Source: Thalassolituus oleivorans MIL-1 (lineage in GTDB: Bacteria > Pseudomonadota > Gammaproteobacteria > Pseudomonadales > Oceanobacteraceae). From it: DNA of 64,000 bases. Of the stretch, positions 54,138 through 63,960 are shown in pieces. The DNA lies in the NCBI RefSeq assembly GCF_000355675.1, contig NC_020888.1:1275001-1339000 (forward strand), given 5' to 3'. Each line of letters begins with the position of its first letter. Position 1 is the first letter of the stretch. The notes beneath the pieces were generated by a model. The model saw nothing but the letters and a program-made list of their open reading frames with translations. It made no database searches and was not told the DNA's origin. The position numbers and the translations under genes were made by a program.

Positions 54138-54261
54138 CATGGGGTGGGGTACCAATTAGGTTGTATCAACTTACGATATCGACTAATAAAGTGCAGCGAG
54201 AATAGGTGCTGTGGCTTTGAGTTAGTCTTCCCATAGGTGGTCGAATTAGATAGAAACAAAT

Positions 54262-54292
54262 AAAAAGGGGCCAAATGATGGCCCCTTTTTTT
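54262..54292. terminator. Bidirectional terminator between the TSP3 lipoprotein and DUF349 genes
   Basis: AAAAAGGGGCC (54262-54272) pairs with GGCCCCTTTTT (54280-54290) with a 7-base loop and T runs on both strands. Confidence 0.92.
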
Positions 54293-54312
54293 ATTGCTGC
54301 ATGCGCTGTAAT

Positions 54313-57006
54313 TTACAGTGTTGCAGCCTTATTTAGCGCAGTGATGAAGCGGTTAAGTTGCTCCGCAGTCGCTTTGCTATTTAACCAACGCTCAATCAGC
54401 TGGGCGCGTTCTTGCTCCGCGCTTAGGCCTTTGCCTAAACCTTCTGCCAGACGCTGAACCTGCATGTTCATGCGTAAGCTACGGTCTTGTTCCGGGCTGT
54501 CTATGTTGGCAAGAATTTCCATGGCAACACACAGAGCACCTGCGTCTTCAGTAAATTCTGTGCGGGCTTGTGCCGCGCGGAAGTTAGCTTCGTCGAAGCC
54601 GTTGGCAAGTGGCAGGCTAGCATCCCAATCTTGCTCAGCTTGTAGTGCTTCCAAACGCTGAATTACGCCATTCCATGCCGCAAGTATTTGTTCGTTACTC
54701 GCTTGCTGTTGACGGCTCTGAACGGCACTTTGCATCTCATCCAGTGCTTTGCTTAAACGTTGGTGAGCGCTGCGTGGCAGCTCTAGAGAACGGAAGCGTG
54801 CATTGATGTCGCGTAAGCTATTGGCTAAGGATTGAGCTTCTATACTCTCATCAGCAACGATTGCTTGCGCTTCTGCCACCATAGCTTCGGCTTCGCTTAC
54901 CACAGTGTTGAGCGCTGCTTTACGGGCATCACGTTGTTCGTTTAAACGCGCAAAAACCGCATCTGCATGCTGGCGTAGCTGCTGCCATAATTTTTGGTCA
55001 GCACCCTTTGGCGTCATGCCGATGGCTTTCCAATCTTGTTGAAGTTGCTTAACTTGTTCGATCGCTTCATCTAAGTCTTCATGACTCACCATACTTTCGG
55101 CTTTGCTCACGATGGCTTCTTTCAACGCAAGATTACGACCGTATTCTTCTTTGATATGTGCATAGATAGCATCACACGCACTTTGAAAGGCCGTCTGTGT
55201 ATCTTTATGAGATGCGCGATCAACCGGTGAATATTGACGGAATGCGTCACGTGCAGCGTTCAATGTTTGTTGAACGGCTTTCCAATCAGCTGTTTCCCAA
55301 TTCATGGCCTGTTCATAAGCCAATAGTTGCTGGGTAAGGTCGTTGCGTGCAGCCACGTTGCGTCCGCGTTGTTCAGCCAGTTCGGAGAAGTAGGCTTTGC
55401 ACGGTTCAAATGCGCGATCGGCGGCGGCTTGGAAGCGCGCCCACAATTCGCGATCATTGCCACTGTTGCCGAGGCTTTTCCATTCTTGTTGCAGCAATTG
55501 AATCGCATCGGCACGCGCTTGTGGTTCCATGTCGCCATCAGCAATACTTTCCATGCTGGCGCATAGCTGTTCTTTCTTTGGATTGATGGCAAAGCCCTGC
55601 CAGTCGCGCAGTTCGTTTAAGCGCGCAGTCAGCAAGCGCAGGCGATTTTGATGTGGCTGCTGTTGCTTGTGATCAAGTGCGTTTAATGATTTCTGAATAG
55701 ACTTCATTAAGCGACCAGCATCGTTTGCTTGGCCCTCATCAAGCACCGCTTCTAGTTGGTCCATTTGCTTGCGTACTTGGTCAGCAACTTGCTTTTGCTG
55801 GTCAAGAAGATCGTCTTTCTTGTCGCCTAACTGTGCGCATTGAGCTTGTAACTGAGTTAACCACTCAGGTGCTACTAAATTGCTTGGCCACTGACAGCGT
55901 TGCAACCACTGTTTACCAATGCGTGCGGCATCTAAGGTTTCGCTCAATTCTTTACTGGTAGCTTTGGCAAACCATGCGGTTATAGCGTCTTGTTGTTCAC
56001 TATAGAAATTTAAACAATCGGCAACCGCAGCAGATTGTTGGGCTAGCGCTTGATACGCTTTGCGTTGCTCGGCATTCGCAGGGCTTTGTTTTTCGCTATG
56101 CTCCCAGGCTTGCAGTTCGCCTTGGCAAGCTGCATTCCATGTACCGGAAAGCTGCTCGGCTGCAACTTCGAGTTGCGAGGTCATACGCGCAATAATACCG
56201 GCGCGATCAGCTTCCGCTTGGCGCGCATTTTCTGCTTGCTCGGCACGACGCTGTTCCTCTGCTTCGTGAGCACGCAGTATTTCATCGGCTTGTTCTAGCG
56301 CTGTAGCAAAGCTAGTCAGTGAGGCTTCTTCACCCTTAGCGCGTAGTTCGTTCAAACGTTGATGTAATACTTGTAAGCGCCCAAAGAAATCGGGGCCATA
56401 ACCCAAGCGCACCAGTTGCTCCGCTTGGCTGGTTAAATGCGCTAGCTTTTCACGTTCTGCTGCTTCGCGTTCTTGCTGTTCTTTTACCGCGGCTAAGCGT
56501 TCTTTGCACAGGCGGTACACAGCTTTGTCTTTACCCTGTGCGACATCAAGCAGTGCCTGAAGTAGTTTAGGGTTATGAATGCCTTCGGCTGCCGCCATAC
56601 GCACGCGGGCAACGCTGTGCTCGCTGGCCAATTGTAGGCGCTGCTGTTCATCGCTGATGCGGCCAATAGCCTCAACGCGTAATTCTTGATTGTCGGTTAA
56701 TGCGGCAATGCGCACATATACCTTACTATCGGCGTTACTCGGTAAGCCGCCGTTGTTAAGCAAGCGGTTTAACCAGTGCTGGCGAGTTGCTTCGCGCAAA
56801 TCGTTGTTGCTGTCGCGCAGTAGGGATTCAAGATCGTCTTCGCTTTGTATGCGAGCAAGGGCTGCATCACGAACGGATGCTTCAGGTTCTTTGCGGATGA
56901 AGGTGATGAGTTGTTCCGCAGATTGCAGGGTGTCTAGGGCCTTTCGTCTAACTTCCGGATTCTCGTGTTGCGATTTTGGTTTGAAAAACTTTTTAAATAA
57001 CGCCAT
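54313..57006 (-). CDS. DUF349 domain-containing protein
   Basis: 897 residues. The N-terminus (about 1-150) has HEAT-like helical pairs (ENPEVRRKALDTLQSAEQLI, EASVRDAALARIQSEDDLE). The rest is a long, Gln/Ala/Arg-rich helical array with several copies of the DUF349 unit, for example DRELWARFQAAADRAFEPCK, KLWQQLRQHADAVFARLNEQ and LQQDWKAIG. A coiled-coil, Glu/Arg-rich segment lies around 150-260. The function is not established. It is a stand-alone gene; the start is the ATG at 57006. Confidence 0.88.
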   Translation of the reverse strand: MALFKKFFKPKSQHENPEVRRKALDTLQSAEQLITFIRKEPEASVRDAALARIQSEDDLESLLRDSNNDLREATRQHWLNRLLNNGGLPSNADSKVYVRIAALTDNQELRVEAIGRISDEQQRLQLASEHSVARVRMAAAEGIHNPKLLQALLDVAQGKDKAVYRLCKERLAAVKEQQEREAAEREKLAHLTSQAEQLVRLGYGPDFFGRLQVLHQRLNELRAKGEEASLTSFATALEQADEILRAHEAEEQRRAEQAENARQAEADRAGIIARMTSQLEVAAEQLSGTWNAACQGELQAWEHSEKQSPANAEQRKAYQALAQQSAAVADCLNFYSEQQDAITAWFAKATSKELSETLDAARIGKQWLQRCQWPSNLVAPEWLTQLQAQCAQLGDKKDDLLDQQKQVADQVRKQMDQLEAVLDEGQANDAGRLMKSIQKSLNALDHKQQQPHQNRLRLLTARLNELRDWQGFAINPKKEQLCASMESIADGDMEPQARADAIQLLQQEWKSLGNSGNDRELWARFQAAADRAFEPCKAYFSELAEQRGRNVAARNDLTQQLLAYEQAMNWETADWKAVQQTLNAARDAFRQYSPVDRASHKDTQTAFQSACDAIYAHIKEEYGRNLALKEAIVSKAESMVSHEDLDEAIEQVKQLQQDWKAIGMTPKGADQKLWQQLRQHADAVFARLNEQRDARKAALNTVVSEAEAMVAEAQAIVADESIEAQSLANSLRDINARFRSLELPRSAHQRLSKALDEMQSAVQSRQQQASNEQILAAWNGVIQRLEALQAEQDWDASLPLANGFDEANFRAAQARTEFTEDAGALCVAMEILANIDSPEQDRSLRMNMQVQRLAEGLGKGLSAEQERAQLIERWLNSKATAEQLNRFITALNKAATL

Positions 57007-57271
57007 TCGAATATGTCCAACTAAGGTTTGCCACAGAAAAAAGCGCCCCCATTTTACAGTTCGCCAGCCGTTTAGGAACCATTGATTCCAAAGTTCCTTA
57101 TGCTTAAATCATCATCTTGCAGGAATCTGCCGTTTCACCTGAATTAAGACAATGTCTTCAGATCGTCATTTAGATGCTAGGTACAGTAAAGACGGCGCGG
57201 ATTCGCTGTGGTAAAGTTTGGCAATGGTGAGCGGAGCTCAGTCAAACAATAATAAAATCTCGGGGATCACG

Positions 57272-58243
57272 ATGAATTTCACCAAACTCTTGCTGCTGAT
57301 CAGCATGGTCGCCATGAGCGGTTGTGCCTACATGGGTGTTGGCTCGCGTCCGTTATCGGAACTAACAGAGAAGTACACCGACGAATCGTCTAAATTTCTT
57401 GCGGTTGATGATCTAGTGATTCATTACCGCGATGAAGGCACAGGCCCTGTAGTATTGTTACTGCACGGCGAAACCACGTCGTTGCATATTTGGGATGCTT
57501 GGGCTGAAAAGCTGAAAGGCGACTTCCGCGTTATTCGTATGGACCTACCTGGCCACGGTTTAACTGGCCCAGATCAAGCAACTGAGACTTATGATCTCGA
57601 TTACATGATCACTAAAGTCGAACACTTTATGGATAAGCTAAATCTGCGCAAAGTGCAGATGGTGGGTAACTCTTTGGGTGGTTACATCACTTGGAACTTT
57701 GCCGAGCGCTATCCGCAACGCGTAGAACGTATGATTTTGGTTAACTCTATTGGCTATCAGCAAGAGTTGCCTTCAACCTTGAGCTACAACACAATTCCAG
57801 TATTGCGTGAGTTCAACGCTTTGATCTTATCGTGGTCAAAGGCGCAACACCGTGTTGAGGAAGCTTACGGTGATGATGAAAAAATTACCGATGATGTGAT
57901 TCGCCGCAACCAAGATTTGGGTCTGCGCAAAGGTAATCGTTCATCTCTTATTAAAGTTGCACGCACTATTGAAAAAGACACCGACCAGCGTGACCTTGGT
58001 AATCGCATTAAATACATTCAAACACCAACCCTAGTAATGTGGGGCGAAGAAGATGAATGGACGCCAGTATCAGTAATGAAGCACTTTAAAGTGGATTTAC
58101 CGAACATGGATATCATCAGCTACGAAGGTGTAGGCCACTTGCCGATGGAAGAGCTACCGCGCCAATCAGCCCGCGATGCTCTGCATTACCTGCAAACAGG
58201 TGAACCAGGTGAGCTACCAGGTAATCAAGAACAAGGCTGGTAA
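57272..58243 (+). CDS. Alpha/beta-hydrolase lipoprotein
   Basis: 323 residues from ATG 57272; the frame extends to 57218 without a ribosome site. Lipobox VAMSGCAYM (Cys17) indicates a membrane-attached periplasmic protein. Hydrolase landmarks: VVLLLHGETTSLHIWDAW oxyanion region, nucleophile GNSLGGY, acid in MWGEEDEWTP and His in EGVGHLPMEE. Family members include haloalkane dehalogenase-like and epoxide hydrolase-like enzymes; substrate unknown. 21 bases ahead of sbcB. Confidence 0.87.
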   Translation: MNFTKLLLLISMVAMSGCAYMGVGSRPLSELTEKYTDESSKFLAVDDLVIHYRDEGTGPVVLLLHGETTSLHIWDAWAEKLKGDFRVIRMDLPGHGLTGPDQATETYDLDYMITKVEHFMDKLNLRKVQMVGNSLGGYITWNFAERYPQRVERMILVNSIGYQQELPSTLSYNTIPVLREFNALILSWSKAQHRVEEAYGDDEKITDDVIRRNQDLGLRKGNRSSLIKVARTIEKDTDQRDLGNRIKYIQTPTLVMWGEEDEWTPVSVMKHFKVDLPNMDIISYEGVGHLPMEELPRQSARDALHYLQTGEPGELPGNQEQGW

Positions 58244-58264
58244 TATCGGGCTTAGGAGCCATGA

Positions 58265-59707
58265 GTGAACAGTATTGTTTGGTACGACTACGAAACTTTT
58301 GGTGCTAACCCAGCGTGGGATCGCCCAGCGCAATTTGCGGCGATCCGTACGGATGAAGACCTCAATGAAATCGAACCGCCGGTCGAGATATTCTGCAAAC
58401 CGGCGGACGATTATCTCCCACACCCTGAAGCTCTCTTAATTACCGGTATAACACCGCAAGATTGCTTAAAAAAGGGCGTGCCCGAAACTGAGTTTATTGC
58501 TCGCATTAACGCTATATTTAGCCAGCCTGGTACTTGTACTGCAGGCTATAACAGCATTCGTTTTGACGACGAATTTACCCGTTACACTCTCTATCGTAAT
58601 TTCTATGATCCTTATACTCGTGAGTGGCAGGGTGGCAATAGCCGTTGGGATTTACTCGATATCGTCCGTTGTGCCTATGCGTTGCGCCCCGATGGCATTA
58701 ACTGGCCGAAGCATGAAGATGGCCGCGTTAGTTTCAAGCTAGAGCATCTCACCGCCGCTAATGGCTTAGACCACGGTAAAGCGCATGATGCAGTATCCGA
58801 CGTGCGTGCCACCATCGCCTTAGCACGGTTGATTCGCGATAAGCAGCCCAAGCTGTTTAAGTATTTGTATAACAATCGCAGCAAACAAGCGCTTGCAGCT
58901 ATGGTGGATGTGACTAATCACAAGCCGCTCATGCATGTGTCGGGTATGTTTCCGGTGGAACAAGGCTGTATGGCGGTTGTGGTGCCGCTGTGCTGGCATC
59001 CAACCAATAAAAACAGCTTTATCGCCTTCGATTTAAACCAAGACCCAGCACCATTATTTGCCTTAAGTGCAGAAGAAATTCAGCAGCGGGTATTTACCCG
59101 CACCGCAGATTTGCCCGAGGGTGTTGAACGTTTACCGCTAAAAGAAATCCATATCAATAAGTCTCCGGTACTGGCTCCGGCGAAAACCCTAACGCCGGAC
59201 CAAGCAGAGCGTTGGGCGATTAGTGGCGAGCGATTGCGTCAGCATCTTGCCATGTTTCGGGATGGTGGTTCGTTAACGTTAAAGCTGCAGCAAGTCTTTG
59301 GGGATCGCGGATTTGTCGCGGCTAAAGATGTGGATGGTCGTTTGTACGATGGCTTCTTCTCATCGGCAGATAAACAAGCCATGAACGACCTGCACCAGCT
59401 TAGTGATTGGGATTTAGCCGATTGGCCTGCGCCATTTAGGGACGAACGTTGTGAAGAAATGTTATTTCGCTATCGCGCACGTAATTATCCAGATACCTTG
59501 AATGAAGATGAGCGCGAACGTTGGGAACAGTACCGAGTGAATCGCTTAATGGCAGTGCCCCCAGCGACACCAGCATTAACCTTCGCGCAGTTTGCACCTT
59601 TGCTAGAGCAGGCAGCAATGCGTGTAGCCGATGACCCAATCAAATTACAGTGGATACACGAGCTGCAAATGTATGCAGAATCGATTTTCCCTGTTGTGGA
59701 TTATTAA
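58265..59707 (+). CDS. sbcB: Exodeoxyribonuclease I
   Basis: 480 residues, start GTG 58265. 3'-to-5' single-strand DNA exonuclease used in mismatch repair and recombination. The DEDD core is complete: Asp8 and Glu10 in WYDYETFG, an Asp in GYNSIRFDDEF, and the final Asp in KAHDAVSDVRATI. SH3-like and C-terminal helical domains follow as in E. coli ExoI (NYPDTLNEDERERW is typical). Probably cotranscribed with the upstream hydrolase gene. Confidence 0.95.
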   Translation: MNSIVWYDYETFGANPAWDRPAQFAAIRTDEDLNEIEPPVEIFCKPADDYLPHPEALLITGITPQDCLKKGVPETEFIARINAIFSQPGTCTAGYNSIRFDDEFTRYTLYRNFYDPYTREWQGGNSRWDLLDIVRCAYALRPDGINWPKHEDGRVSFKLEHLTAANGLDHGKAHDAVSDVRATIALARLIRDKQPKLFKYLYNNRSKQALAAMVDVTNHKPLMHVSGMFPVEQGCMAVVVPLCWHPTNKNSFIAFDLNQDPAPLFALSAEEIQQRVFTRTADLPEGVERLPLKEIHINKSPVLAPAKTLTPDQAERWAISGERLRQHLAMFRDGGSLTLKLQQVFGDRGFVAAKDVDGRLYDGFFSSADKQAMNDLHQLSDWDLADWPAPFRDERCEEMLFRYRARNYPDTLNEDERERWEQYRVNRLMAVPPATPALTFAQFAPLLEQAAMRVADDPIKLQWIHELQMYAESIFPVVDY

Positions 59708-59753
59708 TATTCATTAACGCTGATGTGAATTGGCGGTAATAAAGGAAACAAAT

Positions 59754-60110
59754 ATGAAAATAGTAGCTGTCTTGTTTGTTGCATTTGCAGCGTTAACGTC
59801 GGGTGCATTCGTAGCCACTATGAATTTAGCGACGCCAGATACGACGTTGGCGACACAACAAGGTGCGGCGCAAACGGACAAAAACGTTGTGTTGTATGCG
59901 ACCGCATGGTGTGGTTATTGTAAAAAAATGCGCGCCTTCTTCGACGCTCATAATATCCCGTATGTAGAGTTTGATATCGACAACTCGCAAGAAGGGTTAG
60001 ATCGTTATTATTCTGTTGGCGGTACTGGCGGCGTGCCACTAGTGACAGTGAATGATGCTGTTGTTAAAGGCTTTAACCCGAGCCGCGTGTTGCAACTAAT
60101 GCAAAATTAA
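59754..60110 (+). CDS. Exported glutaredoxin family protein
   Basis: 118 residues from ATG 59754 (AAAGGAAAC upstream). An N-terminal hydrophobic signal or anchor (VAVLFVAFAALTSGAFVAT) precedes a glutaredoxin domain: VVLYATAWCGYCKKM with the dithiol CGYC, cis-Pro in GGVPLVTVN. Export of a glutaredoxin is unusual because periplasmic glutathione is low; it may act as a thiol oxidoreductase. A terminator follows. Confidence 0.85.
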   Translation: MKIVAVLFVAFAALTSGAFVATMNLATPDTTLATQQGAAQTDKNVVLYATAWCGYCKKMRAFFDAHNIPYVEFDIDNSQEGLDRYYSVGGTGGVPLVTVNDAVVKGFNPSRVLQLMQN

Positions 60111-60120
60111 TGATTGACGA

Positions 60121-60153
60121 GAGCACACTAACAGTCGTTAGTGTGCTCTTATT
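60121..60153 (+). terminator. Terminator after the exported glutaredoxin gene
   Basis: GAGCACACTAAC (60121-60132) pairs perfectly with GTTAGTGTGCTC (60137-60148), AGTC loop, then TTATTTTT. Confidence 0.85.
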
Positions 60154-60154
60154 T

Positions 60155-60832
60155 TTACTTGCGCGGCCCAACCGACCAAGCCAAAATCTGACTGATTTCA
60201 CTTAATCCCAATCCTGTTTCCTCGCGCCAACGATCCATTGTCGCTTGCAGCTTAGCCCAGCTTGCCTTCGAGCTAGGGGCTGCCTCAATAACCCCAGTGC
60301 TAATCAATGCCTGCAACATATCGTTGCTAAACATCAAAGTATCAACGCCCATCGCGCGTAAAAATACTTGCCCAGTGCGGCCACCGCCACGATTACTGCG
60401 TTTACGAAATTCACGCAAATTGTCGGCGTAATCTTCTGGTTTCCAAGCTGAAAAGTACTGACCAACACTGCCATGGCTTTGAATCAGATCGTGAAAAAAT
60501 ATCGCGTTCTCGTGTACCGCTTTAATTTTCGCATGATGACGAATAATCCCCGTCTCCTGCATTAAGCGTTCGTAAAACTCATCCGGCTGCATCACTAAAT
60601 CAATCACGTCAAAGCCTAAGAACACTTCTTCGAAACGCGGCCACTTATTGGCCACCACGGTCCAATTAAATCCCGACTGAAACACACACTGCGATAGTAC
60701 CGACAACCAACGATCATCTGGAATTGCAGCCAATTGCTTAGCGGACTTCGCCTTACTGATGTGCTTAAAACGCAGATCATAATCGGCATGTTGTGCTTGG
60801 GCTTGCTCAATAAAACGGCTGAAAGAAAGCAT
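60155..60832 (-). CDS. DNA-3-methyladenine glycosylase I family protein
   Basis: 225 residues of the Tag/AlkA-type HhH glycosylase superfamily: WLSVLSQCVFQSGFNWTVVANKW, FLGFDVIDLVMQPDEFY, ETGIIRHHAKIKAVHENA match the Tag family order. Residues for zinc at the termini seen in E. coli Tag are not evident, and the C-terminus differs, so it is a Tag-like enzyme whose exact lesion is uncertain. Convergent with the glutaredoxin gene. Confidence 0.85.
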   Translation of the reverse strand: MLSFSRFIEQAQAQHADYDLRFKHISKAKSAKQLAAIPDDRWLSVLSQCVFQSGFNWTVVANKWPRFEEVFLGFDVIDLVMQPDEFYERLMQETGIIRHHAKIKAVHENAIFFHDLIQSHGSVGQYFSAWKPEDYADNLREFRKRSNRGGGRTGQVFLRAMGVDTLMFSNDMLQALISTGVIEAAPSSKASWAKLQATMDRWREETGLGLSEISQILAWSVGPRK

Positions 60833-60957
60833 GATGGCTCCAGCGTGGTGGATATATAGGCAAAAATTATCGCAGTTATAACTCTTTAGTTACAAGTGTA
60901 TTTATCTTAATATCGAATTCTTGAGTATATCTATATTACAAATGAGAACTTCAGTAT

Positions 60958-61692
60958 ATGTGGGTGGGTGATAGCGCTAGATCTAAAAAGGCTCAGAATA
61001 TTGGAAGGTTAATCAATATTAGCGCCATAATTTTTTGTGTCTGGACTTTTGTTTTTCCTCATCCCGCTGATGTTTTGCTTCCTATTGTTGTCGCCATACC
61101 AATACTTGTGATTGGGCTTTGCTGGCGCTACCCATTATTGTATTCGATAGTTAATGAAGATAAATATTCTAGTAAAGTGGAGCTGATAAAGATCTTATTT
61201 TTACCTGGTGTGATTCTTTGTCTTAGAGCCCTGATGGATATAGTACTATTTGAACCATCGCAGTTAATATTGCCATCAATTTTTAGTGTTCTAGTTTTTG
61301 TCTTGTTGATTGTTATTGTTTCGCCATCGTCTCGAAGGAGTGTAATTACACTTGGCTCAGTGACATTGATGATTACACCATATCCTATTGGTGCTATCGC
61401 GGTTTTAAATTCACTTTATGATCATTCAGTTCCTCATTACTACTATCCTACGGTGATCTATGGTGAGAGTAGTCACGGTGGAAAGGTAGTCGAAAACACT
61501 CTTTATATTGAGCCAGTAAAGCTAGAAGAAGGTCATCTAATTACCAAGTTAAGTGTTTCGCGAAACGTCTATGCGGAGACAAGTGTTGGCGATGAAGTAT
61601 GTATTGTCAGTCGTTCGGGTGCATTAGGAATGAGTTGGTATGAGGTTGCGTCTGTTGCAGGGTGTAAGAACAGTCAAAAGATCCTTCTGTAA
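60958..61692 (+). CDS. Integral membrane protein of unknown function
   Basis: 244 residues. Five or so hydrophobic segments in the first 150 residues (IIFCVWTFVFPHPADVLLP, IVVAIPILVIGLCW, LPSIFSVLVFVLLIVIVS, VTLMITPYPIGAIAVL), then a soluble C-terminal tail rich in beta residues (GKVVENTLYIEPVKLEEGHL). ATG 60958. No recognised family. Composition is AT-rich. First of three small unassigned genes. Confidence 0.65.
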   Translation: MWVGDSARSKKAQNIGRLINISAIIFCVWTFVFPHPADVLLPIVVAIPILVIGLCWRYPLLYSIVNEDKYSSKVELIKILFLPGVILCLRALMDIVLFEPSQLILPSIFSVLVFVLLIVIVSPSSRRSVITLGSVTLMITPYPIGAIAVLNSLYDHSVPHYYYPTVIYGESSHGGKVVENTLYIEPVKLEEGHLITKLSVSRNVYAETSVGDEVCIVSRSGALGMSWYEVASVAGCKNSQKILL

Positions 61693-61805
61693 ATGTACGG
61701 TCTTTCGAGTGACTATATGAAGTTTCGTGGATTTTATGTGATAGATTCTGGCTTGAGTTCTTAACGTCTGATAGTTATATTGTTGTTATAGAAGAGGGAG
61801 TTTTT

Positions 61806-62486
61806 ATGGGGTTTTATGGGATATTCTTTTTACTATTATTACTCGCTTCGGTTTATTACTTGTATTCGAGTAAAAAGAGACGTCAGCTTGAGTTTATCCA
61901 AAGTTATCGTTTTTATTCTACGATTGGAAAAAAAATTCAAGAAAAATATCCACATCTAAGAAATGAAGATGTAACTCTGGTGTTATCTGCTCTTAAAGAT
62001 TACTTCTATATTTGTAATAAGGCTAAGCGAAGGATGGTTTCAATGCCATCTCAAGTGGTTGATGTCGCGTGGCATGAGTTCATTCTATTTACCCGTCCTT
62101 ATCAAACATTTTGTGATAAAGCTTTAGGTCGATTTCTGCATCACACTCCAACAGAAGCTATGCGCACAAGAACACTGGCTCAAGATGGGATCAAGCGAGC
62201 ATGGAGACTCGCATGTGCTAAAGATAATATTAGCGCAAATGCTCCGATCCACTTGCCACTGCTGTTCGCCATTGATGCCAAGCTCGGTATCAAAGATGGT
62301 TTTATCTATTCGCTAAATTGCAAAGATGAGTCGTCACCGCTTTATGGTGATGGCTACTGTGCTGGTCACATAGGTTGTGCTTCTGGTTGCGCCGGAGACT
62401 CGGGTGCAACATCAAGTTCGGGTGGCTTCTTTGACAGTTTTGGTGGTGACTCCAGCGATTGCGGCGGAGGGTGTGGCGGTGATTGA
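61806..62486 (+). CDS. Glycine/cysteine-rich-tail membrane protein (GRDP-like domain)
   Basis: 226 residues. N-terminal membrane helix (GIFFLLLLLASVYYLY), then a helical domain with VDVAWHEFILFTRPYQTFC and LGRFLHHTPTE, resembling the 'glycine-rich domain-containing protein' (GRDP-like) domain, and a C-terminal Gly/Ser/Cys-rich tail (SSGGFFDSFGGDSSDCGGG). Starts ATG 61806 preceded by AGAGGGAG. Function unknown; 33 bases before the next gene, so probably an operon. Confidence 0.72.
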   Translation: MGFYGIFFLLLLLASVYYLYSSKKRRQLEFIQSYRFYSTIGKKIQEKYPHLRNEDVTLVLSALKDYFYICNKAKRRMVSMPSQVVDVAWHEFILFTRPYQTFCDKALGRFLHHTPTEAMRTRTLAQDGIKRAWRLACAKDNISANAPIHLPLLFAIDAKLGIKDGFIYSLNCKDESSPLYGDGYCAGHIGCASGCAGDSGATSSSGGFFDSFGGDSSDCGGGCGGD

Positions 62487-62519
62487 CTTTGTAAATACTG
62501 ATTTTATGAGGAAATAACA

Positions 62520-62777
62520 ATGAAACGTACTTTATTAATACTTCTTGCAGCTTTTGCTACTACCGGTTGTGCTACGGCTAAATATACTTTGGTCTCAGGT
62601 GAGTACGGGTGGGATAAACGAAGCAAAGGTGGATCTGAGCGCTCTCAATACTCAAGTGAAACTATGTATAAAATAAATTCTCAAACCGGTGAAACTTGGC
62701 GTATGACGTTTGATCAGAGTAAAGGTTATTTCTGGGAAGCCATTAATCATATAAATATGGATGCTGTTGAGAAGTAA
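62520..62777 (+). CDS. Small lipoprotein of unknown function
   Basis: 85 residues. Signal peptide with lipobox TTGCAT (LLILLAAFATTGC, Cys17). The mature part is short, with KYTLVSGEYGWDKRS and a C-terminal TGETWRMTFDQSKGYFWEAI. ATG 62520 preceded by TGAGGAAA. Follows the GRDP-like gene closely. Confidence 0.75.
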   Translation: MKRTLLILLAAFATTGCATAKYTLVSGEYGWDKRSKGGSERSQYSSETMYKINSQTGETWRMTFDQSKGYFWEAINHINMDAVEK

Positions 62778-62867
62778 AATACAGAATAATTAGGTATCTA
62801 GTAATATTTTATGTTGGCTATTTTAATGATCTATTAACGTTACTTATTAACTCCACGAGGGCATATT

Positions 62868-63785
62868 ATGAGTATTGAAACCAAAGAAACAGAGTCCGAA
62901 TGCTCGGTTAATCAGGGCTGTGATGCGATTGAGTTGATTATTCAACCTCGTGCAAAAGATCTCGGTGGATTTTCGGTTCGTCGTACCTTGCCGACGAAAG
63001 AACGCAAAATGGTTGGACCTTGGATTTTCTTTGATCATATGGGCCCTGCGAATTTTCCGGCTGGCTCTGGTATCAATGTTCGTCCACATCCGCACATCAA
63101 CTTAGCCACGGTTACTTACTTATTCGAAGGCGAAATATTACATCGTGATTCATTAGGCAGTTATGCCACCATCACGCCCGGCGATATTAACTTAATGGTT
63201 GCAGGGCGCGGCATCACGCACTCTGAACGGGAACGGCCAGAAGTGAAGGGTGTTGATCATACCTTGCATGGGCTGCAATTGTGGCTGGCTCTACCAGAGA
63301 AAGACGAAGAAATTGATCCTGCTTTCTATCATTACCCTTCGGCCTCTATTCCCGCAGCAACCATTGAAGGTGTGCCGTTACGGGTATTGATGGGCAGCGC
63401 TTATGGCCTAACGTCACCGGTGTTAACCTATGCCGAAACCTTATATGTCGAAGCTCATCTGCAAGCAGGGCAAACGCTAGCATTACCGAACAGCGAAGAG
63501 CGGGCTATTTATGTGGCCAAAGGCAGTTTGAAGATTAAAGACAGTATTATTCCTGAATTTGCTATGGTCATCTTGTCAGCCGCGGATGGTGTGGTGATCG
63601 AAGCCGCAGAGGAATCGAGAATTGCCTTAATCGGCGGTGAAAAAATGGCTAAGCGTTATATCGAATGGAATTTCATTTCTAGCCGTAAAGAACGAATTGA
63701 GCAGGCAAAGCAAGATTGGAGAGCGGGTAATTTTCCCACGGTCGTCGGTGACGAAGAGGAATTTATTCCTTATCCAGATAAGTGA
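62868..63785 (+). CDS. Pirin family protein
   Basis: 305 residues of the bicupin pirin family. Metal-binding motif in the N-terminal cupin: FDHMGPANFP and RPHPHINLATVTYLFEGEI (two His and a Glu-containing strand), then GDINLMVAGRGITHSER and LHGLQLWLALP. Bacterial pirins include quercetinase-like and metabolic regulators; activity is not predictable here. GAGG ribosome site before ATG 62868. Confidence 0.93.
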   Translation: MSIETKETESECSVNQGCDAIELIIQPRAKDLGGFSVRRTLPTKERKMVGPWIFFDHMGPANFPAGSGINVRPHPHINLATVTYLFEGEILHRDSLGSYATITPGDINLMVAGRGITHSERERPEVKGVDHTLHGLQLWLALPEKDEEIDPAFYHYPSASIPAATIEGVPLRVLMGSAYGLTSPVLTYAETLYVEAHLQAGQTLALPNSEERAIYVAKGSLKIKDSIIPEFAMVILSAADGVVIEAAEESRIALIGGEKMAKRYIEWNFISSRKERIEQAKQDWRAGNFPTVVGDEEEFIPYPDK

Positions 63786-63927
63786 TATTACTGACTATAT
63801 CTCAGTCTGTCATTGTGGCCAGATTTAGTTGATCACTACATCAGAATCTCGGAATCTACGGCCGTATTAAACAAGAGAGGATGTTGCGAGTAGGAGATGC
63901 TGTTTATATTTCAGATAATTAAAAGTA

Positions 63928-63960
63928 CCAGTTACAAGCTATTAATAAGCTCGTAACTGG
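63928..63960. terminator. Hairpin near the right edge
   Basis: CCAGTTAC (63928-63935) pairs with GTAACTGG (63953-63960), extended by AGCT/AGCT. Tail GTTGTCT on the plus strand; may belong to a gene beyond the window. Confidence 0.4.
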
